Source: Gordionus sp. m RMFG-2023 (taxonomy: Eukaryota; Nematomorpha; Gordioida; Chordodea; Parachordodidae). From it: a DNA stretch of 64,000 nucleotides. Both the position numbers and the translations under genes were made by a program. Of the stretch, positions 24,601-36,600 are shown one piece after another. The notes beneath the pieces are model-generated. The model saw nothing but the letters and a program-made list of their open reading frames with translations, was not told where the DNA came from and made no database searches. The stretch spans positions 3,395,473 to 3,459,472 of the forward strand of contig NC_088775.1 of NCBI RefSeq assembly GCF_954871325.1, in the 5' to 3' direction. Position 1 is the first letter of the stretch. Each line of letters opens with the position of its first letter.

Positions 24601-27600
24601 TATCTCTCAAGAAGATAAATCCCTAGATAAAAATGGCGTATTTGAAAAAAAAATGAATTATTTTAATAATGGCATCTAACCCGAGTGGAAGGAAAATTGC
24701 TGGGTGCAGTGACCAGAACTCGCGTCCCATATGATGGTAGTCTGATAATTATCCAAAAAAAAAAGATGTGAGGAGTTCAAAAATTTCGTAATAAAGATCG
24801 TTAACAATTTCGGCATTTCGGTAAAAGCAAATTCATGTTTTTTTTTCTCGAAAAGTAACGAGTAAATCTAAAGTATCTGGAATGATACTTTAGAGTATAT
24901 GTTTAGCGCCAATGTGTTATATTTTTCAACTTTAAATCATTTTTTGAGCGCATTTAGAAATCGGATTTAACCGGAAATGCATTCCAGCTAGTGTTTGTTG
25001 AACGACTTCATAAAACGGCTAACTTAATATTTCATCCAGAATAATATCGCATAAGCCTCGAAGATTTCGTTTGTAGAAGGAACGAAGGTTTGGACATCTA
25101 TTAGCGAAATCTCGAGGCTCAGGACAATATTTATCAGGCTAAAATATTAGGTTAGCCGTTTAACAACACTAATTCCAGCATGTCTAGAATACGTATCTTA
25201 TGAATTTTAGAAAAACGCGATAAAAAAAATGATTTTAAAGTTGAAAAAATAACACATTGCTGGAAAAAAACACACATTGACGCAACATATATATTTATAG
25301 TGTATGCAAAAAATAAAAACCAGTATATATTTTTGGTTCTAACGAGACTTAACATTCTGACTTATATGGATTAAAAAAAAATTGAATGGATAACGATAAA
25401 TACCTTATCCACTCCTGCGCTCAGAATGTAATTACCCTTTTTGTTCCATTTGAGGGCAAAGATGGGACCCTTGTGCTGACCTAACGTGCTTTTCAAGTTC
25501 CCTTAATGTCGAAAAAAAAAATTAAAAACATAATGATTTATGAAAAAAAAAGTTATAACTTCAAGAGCTGAGAACCAAAAAAATAAAAATACCAATAAGA
25601 AGTAACTTTTGAAAAGTAACGAGTTGCAGTGCAACCTAATCATAGGGCAGAAATATAAGATATGAAATTTTTAATAAGATACATTCTTTTTCAAATCTCA
25701 AGTTAATCCACATCCATTATATGATATATATGAAACTTCAATTAACCATAAAAAAATAGGTTTGGGTATCATAACCCGAACCCTAGATATTTTAGCGAAC
25801 CGAAACCCGAACCCTAGATATTTTAGCGAACCGAAACCCGAACCCTAGATATTTTAGCGAACCGAAACCCGAACCCTAGATATTTTAGCGAACCGAAACC
25901 CGAACCCTAGATATTTTAGCGAACCGAAACCCGAACCCTAGATATTTTAGCGAACCGAAACCCGAACCCTAGATATTTTAGCGAACCGAAACCCGAACCC
26001 TAGATATTTTAGCGAACCGAAACCCGAACCCTAGATATTTTAGCGAACCGTAACCAGAACCCTTTCCTAAAAATTTAGGGTTCAAGATCGAATAACTTTT
26101 ATTATCAAATTTTTTATTTAAAGTATATATTTAAAAATAGCGTATATAAAAACTATATTAAAATTGAAATATATAAAAAACGTGTAAATTATATTTTAAA
26201 AAACAATATTATTTATTTTCTTTTTCTATTTTACAAATATAAAAACTTTTTTTTTTTTCGTGGAAATCCTTTTTAATTATAAATGTAAAAAAAAATTTTT
26301 TAATTTTAAATTTTACCAATCATATTATTTTTGTATTTTATATATATATATATAATAATATAACAAAATCATAAGGTAAAAATAAGCTTTATTTAAACGA
26401 GTTGCAATGCGCTTTTAAAAAAATTCCAAAATTTAATTTTAACCAGTGACTAGAACCCGAACCCTCAATGTTTCGCTGAAATTTATATATTAATTTTTAA
26501 AAAAAACATTTTTGGATCTTTTTCGTGTAATTATTTTGTTATATTTAGTATCTTTTATATTGACAAAAATTCTTCAAACTGAACAATTAACGTTGGGCGA
26601 TTTTTATGCTGCTTGGCTAAATTGTCTAATAGAAACACAAAATGTACAAACACCTTTTTCCCAGCACCTTTCAACATGAATCAAGGCAAGAGAGACGAAT
26701 ATTAGAAATGAAGCCTTTTGTGAAGCCTTATATATGGACCCACGTTATCAGATATTGCTGACAGAAGATGAAAAATTGACTGCTAAAAATCATTTAAATA
26801 AAACATGGAAAGCAATTCAGGTCTATTTTGCCTTATTTTGATCAATGTCCGGATTTATTTTAATAGTTATTTTTCATTTAAAATATGTAGGCCTTAGAAA
26901 ATGATGATAGCTTAGAAATGGATGTATCGCAATCTACCTCTAGCTCCAAAGATCATAAAGCAGATGATGAATTAGAAAAGCTTCTGATAGCCCCGTGAAA
27001 AAAGCTACTTCAAATGCGCACAAGGAACATAATATTAGAAATATTATTGATTCGTTTGAGGGTGTTGAAAGGATCGACAAAAAAAAAATCATCAGTTTTT
27101 TATATTTTGGGAATCGAAAAAATTTGAATATTTCAGAATTGTATAAACTTGCTCTTATAGCACTGGCAGTTCCCGCAACCCAAGTTTCTGTAGAAAGGGC
27201 CTTTTCGGGGCCAAAATTCGTGTTATCGCCCCAACGAACAAATATGAATTCATTTATATTAGAAAATATATTACTTATACGTTCAAAATTATTTAAAAAT
27301 AAGTTATTTTGAATCACATATTTTTTTTATATATAATTCGTATATGCTTATAATAAAAAAATAAATTAGTGATGGCAAAATTTTTAAATAATTTATAATT
27401 AAAATCATTATATGATGATGTTGCTTCAATAAAAAAAAATTTCTAACCGGAATGAACCTTTATAATTAGCTGAACCGAACATATAAATTTATTCTTAAGA
27501 ACCTTAATCAAAACGTAGCCATTATAATTTTTTACATACTGAACTGTAACCAAACTGAACCGTTATATATAACGGTTGGAGTCCCTGGTTGCGGGAACTG

Positions 27601-30600
27601 CCAGTGCTATAAGAGCAAATTTATACAATTCTGGACATTCAAATTTTTTCGATTCCCAAAATATGAAAACTGATTATTTTTTTTGTCGATCCTTTCAACA
27701 CCCTCGAACGAATCAATAATATTTCTAATATTATTGTTCTTTGTGTGCATTTGAAGTAGCTTTTTTAAATTTCGACTCACGGGGCTATCAGAAGCTTTTA
27801 TAACTCATCATGTGCTTTAAAATCTTTGGAGCTAGAGGTAGATTGCGATATATACATTTCTAAGCTATCATCATTATTTTCCAAGGCATATAAATTTTAA
27901 ATGAAAAATAACTATCAAAATAAATCCGGACATTAATTAAAATAAGGCTAAATAAAATATGTGGACCTGAATTGCTTTCCATGTTTTATTTAAATGATCT
28001 TTAGCAGTCAATTTTTCATCTTCTGTCAGCATTTACCTGATAACGTGGGTCCATATATAAGGCTACACAAAAGGTCTAATATTCGCCTCTCTTGCCTTGG
28101 TACATGTTGAAAAGGTTTTTGTACCTTTTGTGTTTCTATTAGACAATTTAGCCAAGCATCATATAAGTCACCCAATGTTAATTGTTTGAAGAATTTTTGT
28201 CAATTATAAAAGTTGGTGTCATAAATGAGTGACATATTTGATAATTTTGAAAATATTTATTACGTGAATATTAATAAATAAATTGTGCCGGTTCATTATT
28301 AAACCTTATTTTAATATTTCGTTTTATTTTATTTTTAGATATAGAAATTAAGTTTTGTTGAATCATGATGAAATTGTATTTTATGCGCTTCCTTATAAAA
28401 GGGAAGCGAAATATTGTATTTATTATTATTAACTATTTTATTTTTGTTTTTAATATATTTTTTTTTTGGTTGTAATAGTATATATAAATTTTGAAATAAA
28501 ATTATTCATTTTTTTTGTGTGGGAAATTCAATAAAATTATTATACTCGGAGTTTTGCTTTCTATTCGGACTTATACGGCACAACGTAATAGTTGGTGCCG
28601 TGACCAAAAAACTAAAGTAAAAATTAATTTTAAAAAAAAAAGTAATAGTAAAAAAAGATAACGGGGTTAGGGTTGAGTGATTTGTATTATAATGTTTTTT
28701 GTATTATAATGTTGTATTTTGTTGGCAGGGAAGAGTGAATTAAAAAAAAAATATATTAAAAACAAAAATAAAATAGTTAATAATAATAAATACAATATTT
28801 CGCTTCCCTTTTATAGGGAAGCGCATAAAATACAATTTCATCATGATTCAACAAAACTTAATTTCTATATCTAAAAATAAAATAAAACGAAATATTAAAA
28901 TAAGGTTTAATAATGAACCGGCACAATTTATTTATTAATATTCACGCAATAAATATTTTCAAAATTATCAAATATGTCACTCATTTATGACATTTCCCCC
29001 CTTTATCAGACCTCGTTGGCTCCAACAACTGCCTATATTCCTCTTCTCCTACACGTAACACTGGCGTGTCTGGCGCCATTCGTTGATATGATTGTATCGC
29101 TCTGCTATCGGAAGAGGCTGAGGTTGGCTCCAACTCTTTTCGGGTTCGCCCTCCCACCGTTTCATACCGCTCCCTGGGACACCACCGGCGGATATGTCCC
29201 GCCGTTCCACAACCATAACATATAACCCGGTCTTTTTCTTCACGTATTGTTTCCCTTGAGCGCTCCAGTGGTCTTCTTTCCTCCTCAATTGATCTCGTAA
29301 TGTGTAGTCCGGGGAAATAGGGCAGTGATACCTGGGAAGTTGAGAGGAATGGTGTTAACAATGCATGCAGGTCATCAGGGAATGGAGCGTATGAAACAAT
29401 GGGGACGAGAATATGTATGGTGGCCGAGGATGAATGTGGAGATTGAGGAACTAGCGAGACAATGTGTAGTATGCAATACTTGGGCCAGGATGCCAGCAAG
29501 AGATAGAGAAGGGACTTGGCCGAAAACAACGGAGCCATGGGAGAGGGTTCATGTCGATTTCTTCGAGTACGAAAAAAAGGATTATTTTCTAGTGGTTGAT
29601 GCATTTTCTAAATGGGTGGAGTTTGAAGTTGTAGGAGGGTTGACGGGGCAAGTAGTGGTCAGAAAATTGAAGAATTTGTGGGCAAAGTTTGGAGTGGCTA
29701 AATCAATCGTGTCCGACGGTGGACCAGCGTTTAGTAGTGCAGAGTTTGCGAAATTTTGCAAAGAAAATAGGATACGGCATATTTTATCTCCTCCATACCA
29801 CCCAAGCTCCAATGGGCAGGCAGAGCGGATGGTGGGGTTGGTGAAAGATTGGTTACGAAAGGCAAAGTATGGGAAAGGAGAAGTATGGACGTCGGTGATG
29901 TATTATAATAATAGTAGGAGGGGAGAGGATTTGTCTCCAGCAGAGAAGTTTTTAGGGCGCAGAACGAGGATTGGGTTAGATGCTCTGAGGCCAGAGTCTG
30001 AGGGTCCGAGGAGAGAACGGGAGGAGGAGGGACTAGCAAAGTTTATGGTGGGACAGTCGGTGTGGGCGAGGGTATATGGTGAAAAGGAGAAATGGCGAGC
30101 CGGAGTTGTGATGGAAAAGGTGGGAAAAAAGTTAAGTCGGGTCCGTTTTCAGGATGGTAAGGTTGGTGTGAGACATGAAGATCAGATACGCAGAGGAAAG
30201 GAAGCGGGGCGAAAGTGACAGGGGCAAGAGGTCAACGAGAGGTCCGAAGTTAAGAAAAAATATATATAGGTCAAGGTCACGGGGGTGGTGTAGGTGGTCG
30301 TTCCGAAAGGCGGAAGGGAAAGGGGAAGTATGATATAAAGAGGGGTATATATATATAAGGTGGGAATATAAGTCAAAGTATGATCGAGTCAAATTGTAAA
30401 GAAAAATTATAATGTATCAGAGTAAAATAGTAAAAGGAAAATTGTTTTTTTTTGAATTGTTTTTTTTTGTGAAATTTGGTGGAGCTGAAATAAATATTAA
30501 AGAAATGTTTAAAAAAATGTTGAATTAAATAAATTAAGGAGAAATAAAATTATTAAAAAAAATATTTTTTGGAAGTTTAGGTTAAATAAAATAATGTAAA

Positions 30601-33600
30601 GGGAAAAGGGTTTTGAAAGTGTATATTAAGTAAAATAAATTTTCGAAATATAGTAGGTGGAATAAACCGGTAACGAAGAAGGAATAAGCGGCGGAATAAT
30701 ATTGAAGCGAAAATAGTTGAAGGTTCTTGTTGTAAACGGAGGGGCGGAGGCAGGAATAGAATGGGTATGAATAATGGGAATAGGTGGATGGGATGATGTA
30801 ATAAAGAGAAGTACTGAGAAAAGTATGTAGACCTTGGTACTCATTTGATGCGTAATACGATAATCAGCGCGGATGTAGAACCACTCGCTAGTGAATGGAG
30901 GGCTCTAGCACAGGAAGGCACGAGATCAATTGAGAAGGAAAGAAGACCACTGGAGCGCTCAAGGGAAACAATACGTGAAGAAAAAGACCGGGTTATATGT
31001 TATGGTTGTGGAACGGCGGGACATATCCGCCGGTGGTGTCCCAGGGAGCGGTATGAAACGGTGGGAGGGCGAACCCGAAAAGAGTTGGAGCCAACCTCAG
31101 CCTCTTCCGATAGCAGAGCGATACAATCATATCAACGAATGGCGCCAGACACGCCAGTGTTACGTGTAGGAGAAGAGGAATATAGGCAGTTGTTGGAGCC
31201 AACGAGGTCTGATAAAGGGGGGAAATGTCATAAATGAGTGACATATTTGATAATTTTGAAAATATTTATTGCGTGAATATTAATAAATAAATTGTGCCGG
31301 TTCATTATTAAACCTTATTTTAATATTTCGTTTTATTTTATTTTTAGATATAGAAATTAAGTTTTGTTGAATCATGATGAAATTGTATTTTATGCGCTTC
31401 CCTATAAAAGGGAAGCGAAATATTGTATTTATTATTATTAACTATTTTATTTTTGTTTTTAATATATTTTTTTTTTGGTTGTATTAGTATATATAAATTT
31501 TGAAATAAAATTATTCATTTTTTTTGTGTGGGAAATTCAATAAAATTATTATACTCGGAGTTTTGCTTTCTATTCGGACTTATACGGCACAACGTAATAG
31601 TTGGTTTCATAGCTTTCAAAATATCTTTAATTATTTATCAGTCATCTTCACATAGATCAATGCTTTGATCCATTTCCATTTCATCACAATAAACTTTTAA
31701 TTCTACCAATCTTCCTAGCACGAGGTAGATAGAATTCCACCTGGTACAGCAATCAATAAGGAGTTTTTTAAGATTAAAGTGGGTTAAGAAGATATTTAAT
31801 GAAGTATGAGTGCGAATTTTTCTGCACAATGATCTCAATAGTTCATTAGGTCATGTTTTGATGCAATCATTGATCGCTAAATGAAATGTATGGGAGACAC
31901 ATCGAACTCCAACTAGCAAGGATCCAGTCATCCTAAATATAATATTATCACTATCATCAATGTCGTCGATATTTCTAATATTTGATAAACTATTCTCATG
32001 TGATAATATCATAATCTTTGTCGTCAATATCTTCATGCTCTATTAAAAGCTTGATTAACTTATCCATATTGGATGCATTATCAGTAGTTATGCTACATAT
32101 CTTGTTAATATGTATGTTGTGTGTTTTAAATATTTCTAAAATAACTTTTTTGATATTTCCCGAGGTATGCTTTTCAGTATGTTCTCTCATGCATGATGAT
32201 CGTAATTGTATTTTTCAGTGTTAAAAGATCTAGATACAACTATCTAGATCCTGTATCTAGATATAAAAATGTGGTATCTATATCTGTATCTAGATAGATT
32301 TTTTATTAAAATATCGGTATCAAGATATTATTTTGGACGATGTATCTGTATCTAGATCCATTTAAAAAGTATCTTTTAACAACTCTGGTATTTTCCCATC
32401 AGATACCAAATTGAATATTGACGCCTAGAATAGCTTTGTCATACCTTGTCGCAATATCTAATTTTACAGAAACCATTTTATTGAAGATTTCTTTTTTTAT
32501 ATATATTAGCAAGGCATTTGCTGGCCATTTTATTAATATTATTCTTCATATTTTCTGAATTTATAGAAAAATTATCCCCCAAGTCCTGTTATAATTGGGT
32601 TGATAATTTTTTTTTAAAAGCGAAATCATCTAATAAGCTAAATGGCCGGCCATGTACATTAATAAGTTCTGTGGAAGAATTTACTAATGTGTTTTTATCC
32701 ATTTTAATTTTGATGATAGAATTTAATGCCTGCTCAATAGAAATATTATGGCTAGGCTTTGATATTGATTTCAAAGGCTTGGAGAGCTTTAATTTTTTTT
32801 GTAGTTAGGGATTCATATACTTTAGAATGATGCCTTTCTAAATTAGCTGCAAGGTCACCTTTAATTATTATTATGCAATTATCTATTATACATGTTGATT
32901 CATTTAAGAGAATAGTATAACTAAAAAAAATGAACGGACTGGGTTAACTTATGGACGGACCATTTAAATTCTAAAAGCAAATAAAATAAATTTTTATTAA
33001 TTATTAACGTAAATACAATAAAAAAAAATATGAGATTTGTGCAAACAAATATTGTAAAATTGAAATTGATAACACTGCCAAGTTGTAAAGCCAAATAATA
33101 TGGATATTATTACTTAAAAACCAGAGTACATTTTTCAAACAAAAATTTTATCATAATATATAACACATACGTAGGACCAACAATAAAATTGTCACTAAGG
33201 CATTATTTACATCAAATTTATCAACCATTTGATACAAACTTTGATAAGTAATACTTTTATAAATAATACATAACCCTCAAAAATTTGGTAATTTTGAAAA
33301 TTTAAATAATGGCCTACTATCAAATTCAAGGGTGGGTGGTGATATTATACTTAATTAAATAAATGCAACTTTAATCAAAAATTGGCTATTTTGATATTTT
33401 GCATACTAAAACATAAAAAAATAGGAATATGGTCCTAATACTATAAGAAATAAATACAAAAAAAATGAGGTCAGAACAAATATATTAAAATTATTTGATA
33501 AACTAATTAGAATTTATAATTGTAACACAAATTCTATTATTTATAATAAAGGCCATAAATAACTACTAATTCTTTGAAATAAACTCATGTCATATTGCCA

Positions 33601-36600
33601 AAATTCAGTAAATAATATATAAAATTACGGACTTATAAGTTTGGAAATTCATATGGGAACCATGACCCTTCTATCAAACCCAATGACATATATAGATTCA
33701 TTCATTTAAATGCATTTTTAAGCGTCGTTAAAAGCAAATCAGCTGGTCCCGCCATTTTGGTAACACGTATAGTAATTATTCTCATGTTAATAACTAATAA
33801 ATTGATAACTTGCTCTCTTGTTATCTCGATGATCCGGTAATTTTTTAATAAAGTTTACATCAGATATAGGAACAAATTAGGCTCTCGTTTAAAATTTTAA
33901 TAATGATTAGTGTAACCAAGATGGCGTCTCCGGCTGATTTGCATTGATGTACACTTTAATGAATGAATCGTCAGTCTAGGTATTATATATGTCATAGATC
34001 AAACCACTCATGGGTAGTGGTGATATTATACTTAAATTAATTTAATAAATACAACTGAATCAAAAATCTACAAATTGGTTATTTAGGCATTTTGCATAAT
34101 TAAAAGATTGTGGATAAATTTAAGTAATAGTTAAAAAAAAATTAATACATACTTTATTAAGGATATAAATATGGATATCAGATCACACATATATTTTGAT
34201 CATTTAATAATTATAAATAACGACGGAGATATGGTTAAATATAACACCACAAGGAAAATAATGTAAAAAAATTAGGATTATAAATTTTATTTTGATTTAA
34301 ACTAGTTTAACCTTTTTTTTTCCTCCTTTAAAAAATATTTTCGGTTCGTTACGCTTCAGATATTTATAAGGGTTTATAACGGTTTCGCGGTTCGCTCCGG
34401 GTCCCTGATTTTAACATCGTAAAAATTTTAAATAACAAAATAGAATATTATTTTTTATATTTTTTTTTACTAAATTTTCTAAGTCTTTATTTCTCTGGAC
34501 CAGGAATTCTGAATCCACTAGAACCCGAAATTAGTTCATAGATATTTCACGGAACAAGAACTACCTCCCTCCCCCCCCCCCTTTTGTTGGAAGGTAGGCT
34601 CACAGCCCTGAAAAAAATTCAAAACCACAAAATAAATAATAGAACTAGGGATATTACGTTTTCGATTTTCCTAGTGTTAGTAAATTATTTTTTAAAAAAT
34701 AACAAATTCAATGGTTAAAAGCTAAAATGTTCGAAAAAAAATTGGAATGAATTGATACCATCGGAAGTCCATATTCTGGCGTATCCATCATACGATCCCG
34801 TGGCCAAGCAGGTTCCATCTGACTAAAATTTTATTTTTTAAAAAAATTTTACCGATTATTATTTAGAGGAAGTGACCCTGGCCCATATGTTCGACCGGTA
34901 CACGGGACTAATACGAAATTATTTAACAGTGACAGGCCCGAGTCCGAATGATAAGCGTTAACTGTAATGGCACATTATTTATGCTCCCGCTTTCATACCG
35001 TATACATTCGAGCTAAATTCAAAATGCCAAAAAATTATCGGATAAAAAATCGATACTAATATCAACATGATATCGAGTAGTACGACTAACCAGATATTTT
35101 AGTCGAAAAAAATGCCAGCTCTGAAGATTTTTTATTTTTCTCATAGATGGGCAAGAAAGGGTTCGACATCTTATTTAACGAAATCTCGAAGCTAGTGTAA
35201 TATTATTTTGGCTTAAAAAAAATGCCACTATCGAGGAATATCACTGATACCAAGCATGTGTACTAGGGATTTCTCGGTATTTTAAACCGGGACCCGAACC
35301 TTTAGTTATAACGTTCGAGTTCGGATAGGTTCTTGAGAAATCGTTTCTAAAATGTCGGTTCAGTTTCGGATTCGGTTGAAAATTTTTTTTTACAAAGTTT
35401 CGGTTCGGTTAAGCGTAAAGGTTTTATAAAGGTTCATTACGGTTTGAAAATTATTGTAAAAAAAAATAATTTTTTATATTTTTTTTTAGAAGCAACGCCA
35501 TCGTATGTATAATCATTTTAAATATGAACATTATTTATAAAAATATATTTTGCAATCACATTAAGTTATTATATTGTTTATTATTCATAAAATAGAATGA
35601 AATTCATTTATTTTGATTATTAAAGTATATCTATGAATAATACATAAAAAATATATGAATCATAACTCATTTTTAAATATATTATTTGAAACGTATAAGT
35701 AATTTTTTTTTTCTAATAAAAGTGGATTCATATTTGACTTTTAGCCCCGAAAAGGCTCTTTCAACAGAAACTTGTATTGCGGGAACGGCAAGTACTATAA
35801 GAACAAGTTTATATAATTCTGGATATTCAAATTTTTTTGTTGATTCCAATATATATATATAAAAAACTAATGATTTTGTTTTATAATAAATTAAATTTGG
35901 TTATTTAGATATTTTGCATACTAAAAATAGAAAAAAAAATAGGAATTCTCATGTATTATATGAAGCAGGTAAAAGATTGTGGATCAATTTAGGCCACACT
36001 GAAAATAAAATTTAATAGACTTCTTATGGGGTATTAAACAAATATTTTGATTATTTAATAATTACAAATAACGACGCAAATAAGGTCTGTAATACACCAC
36101 AAGGAAAAGAATGTTTATTTATCTTTTTTATAAAGGGGTTTCTTTTACTCCTTCAAAAAATAATTATATCTGTTCAGTTACGGTTTAGCTATTTGTAAAG
36201 GTTTCGCGATTCATTCTGATTCACTCTGGGTCCCTGATTTAAATAGGAAATCACGATGTAAATAAAGCAAATAAAATGGAAATTTCTCAATTATATTCTA
36301 ACAATTAATTTTTTTTACAATTGTGGATATATATGAATATAAGTAACTAATGAATTCATTTATAAAGCAAAAAGCATTTCGCCAATAAAAGGTAAGTTGA
36401 TATAGATCACTATAATACTCAATTGACGAAATGTATTTATTATAGGGGGGGATTAACAGCACCTTCTTTTCTTTCTCATCGGTTTAGATATTTGTTAAAA
36501 TGTAGGCTATAACATACTTTTAAAAAAAAATTAACGAGAGTTAAATATCATTTTTTGAAGTATCGAGCAATGGGATTTGTTAAAATCAAAAGTATATGTG

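Larger units (their letters stand above)
28217..31599 (+). mobile_element. Ty3/gypsy LTR retrotransposon fossil, rearranged and broken
   Basis: Two 374-bp LTRs in the same direction, flanked by gttgg at 28212-28216 and 31600-31604, enclose gag zinc-knuckle and integrase parts only. An inverted copy of the 3' end lies between the 5' LTR and the integrase. I recognise no protease, RT or RNase H, so the copy is clearly dead. The two LTRs differ at about three positions by eye, so insertion was recent. It sits inside the minus-strand hAT in tbl1 intron 7. Confidence 0.88.

Noticed and set aside
30132-30844. Short minus-strand frames behind the integrase
   Set aside because: Shadows of the LTR element's interior; no family features.
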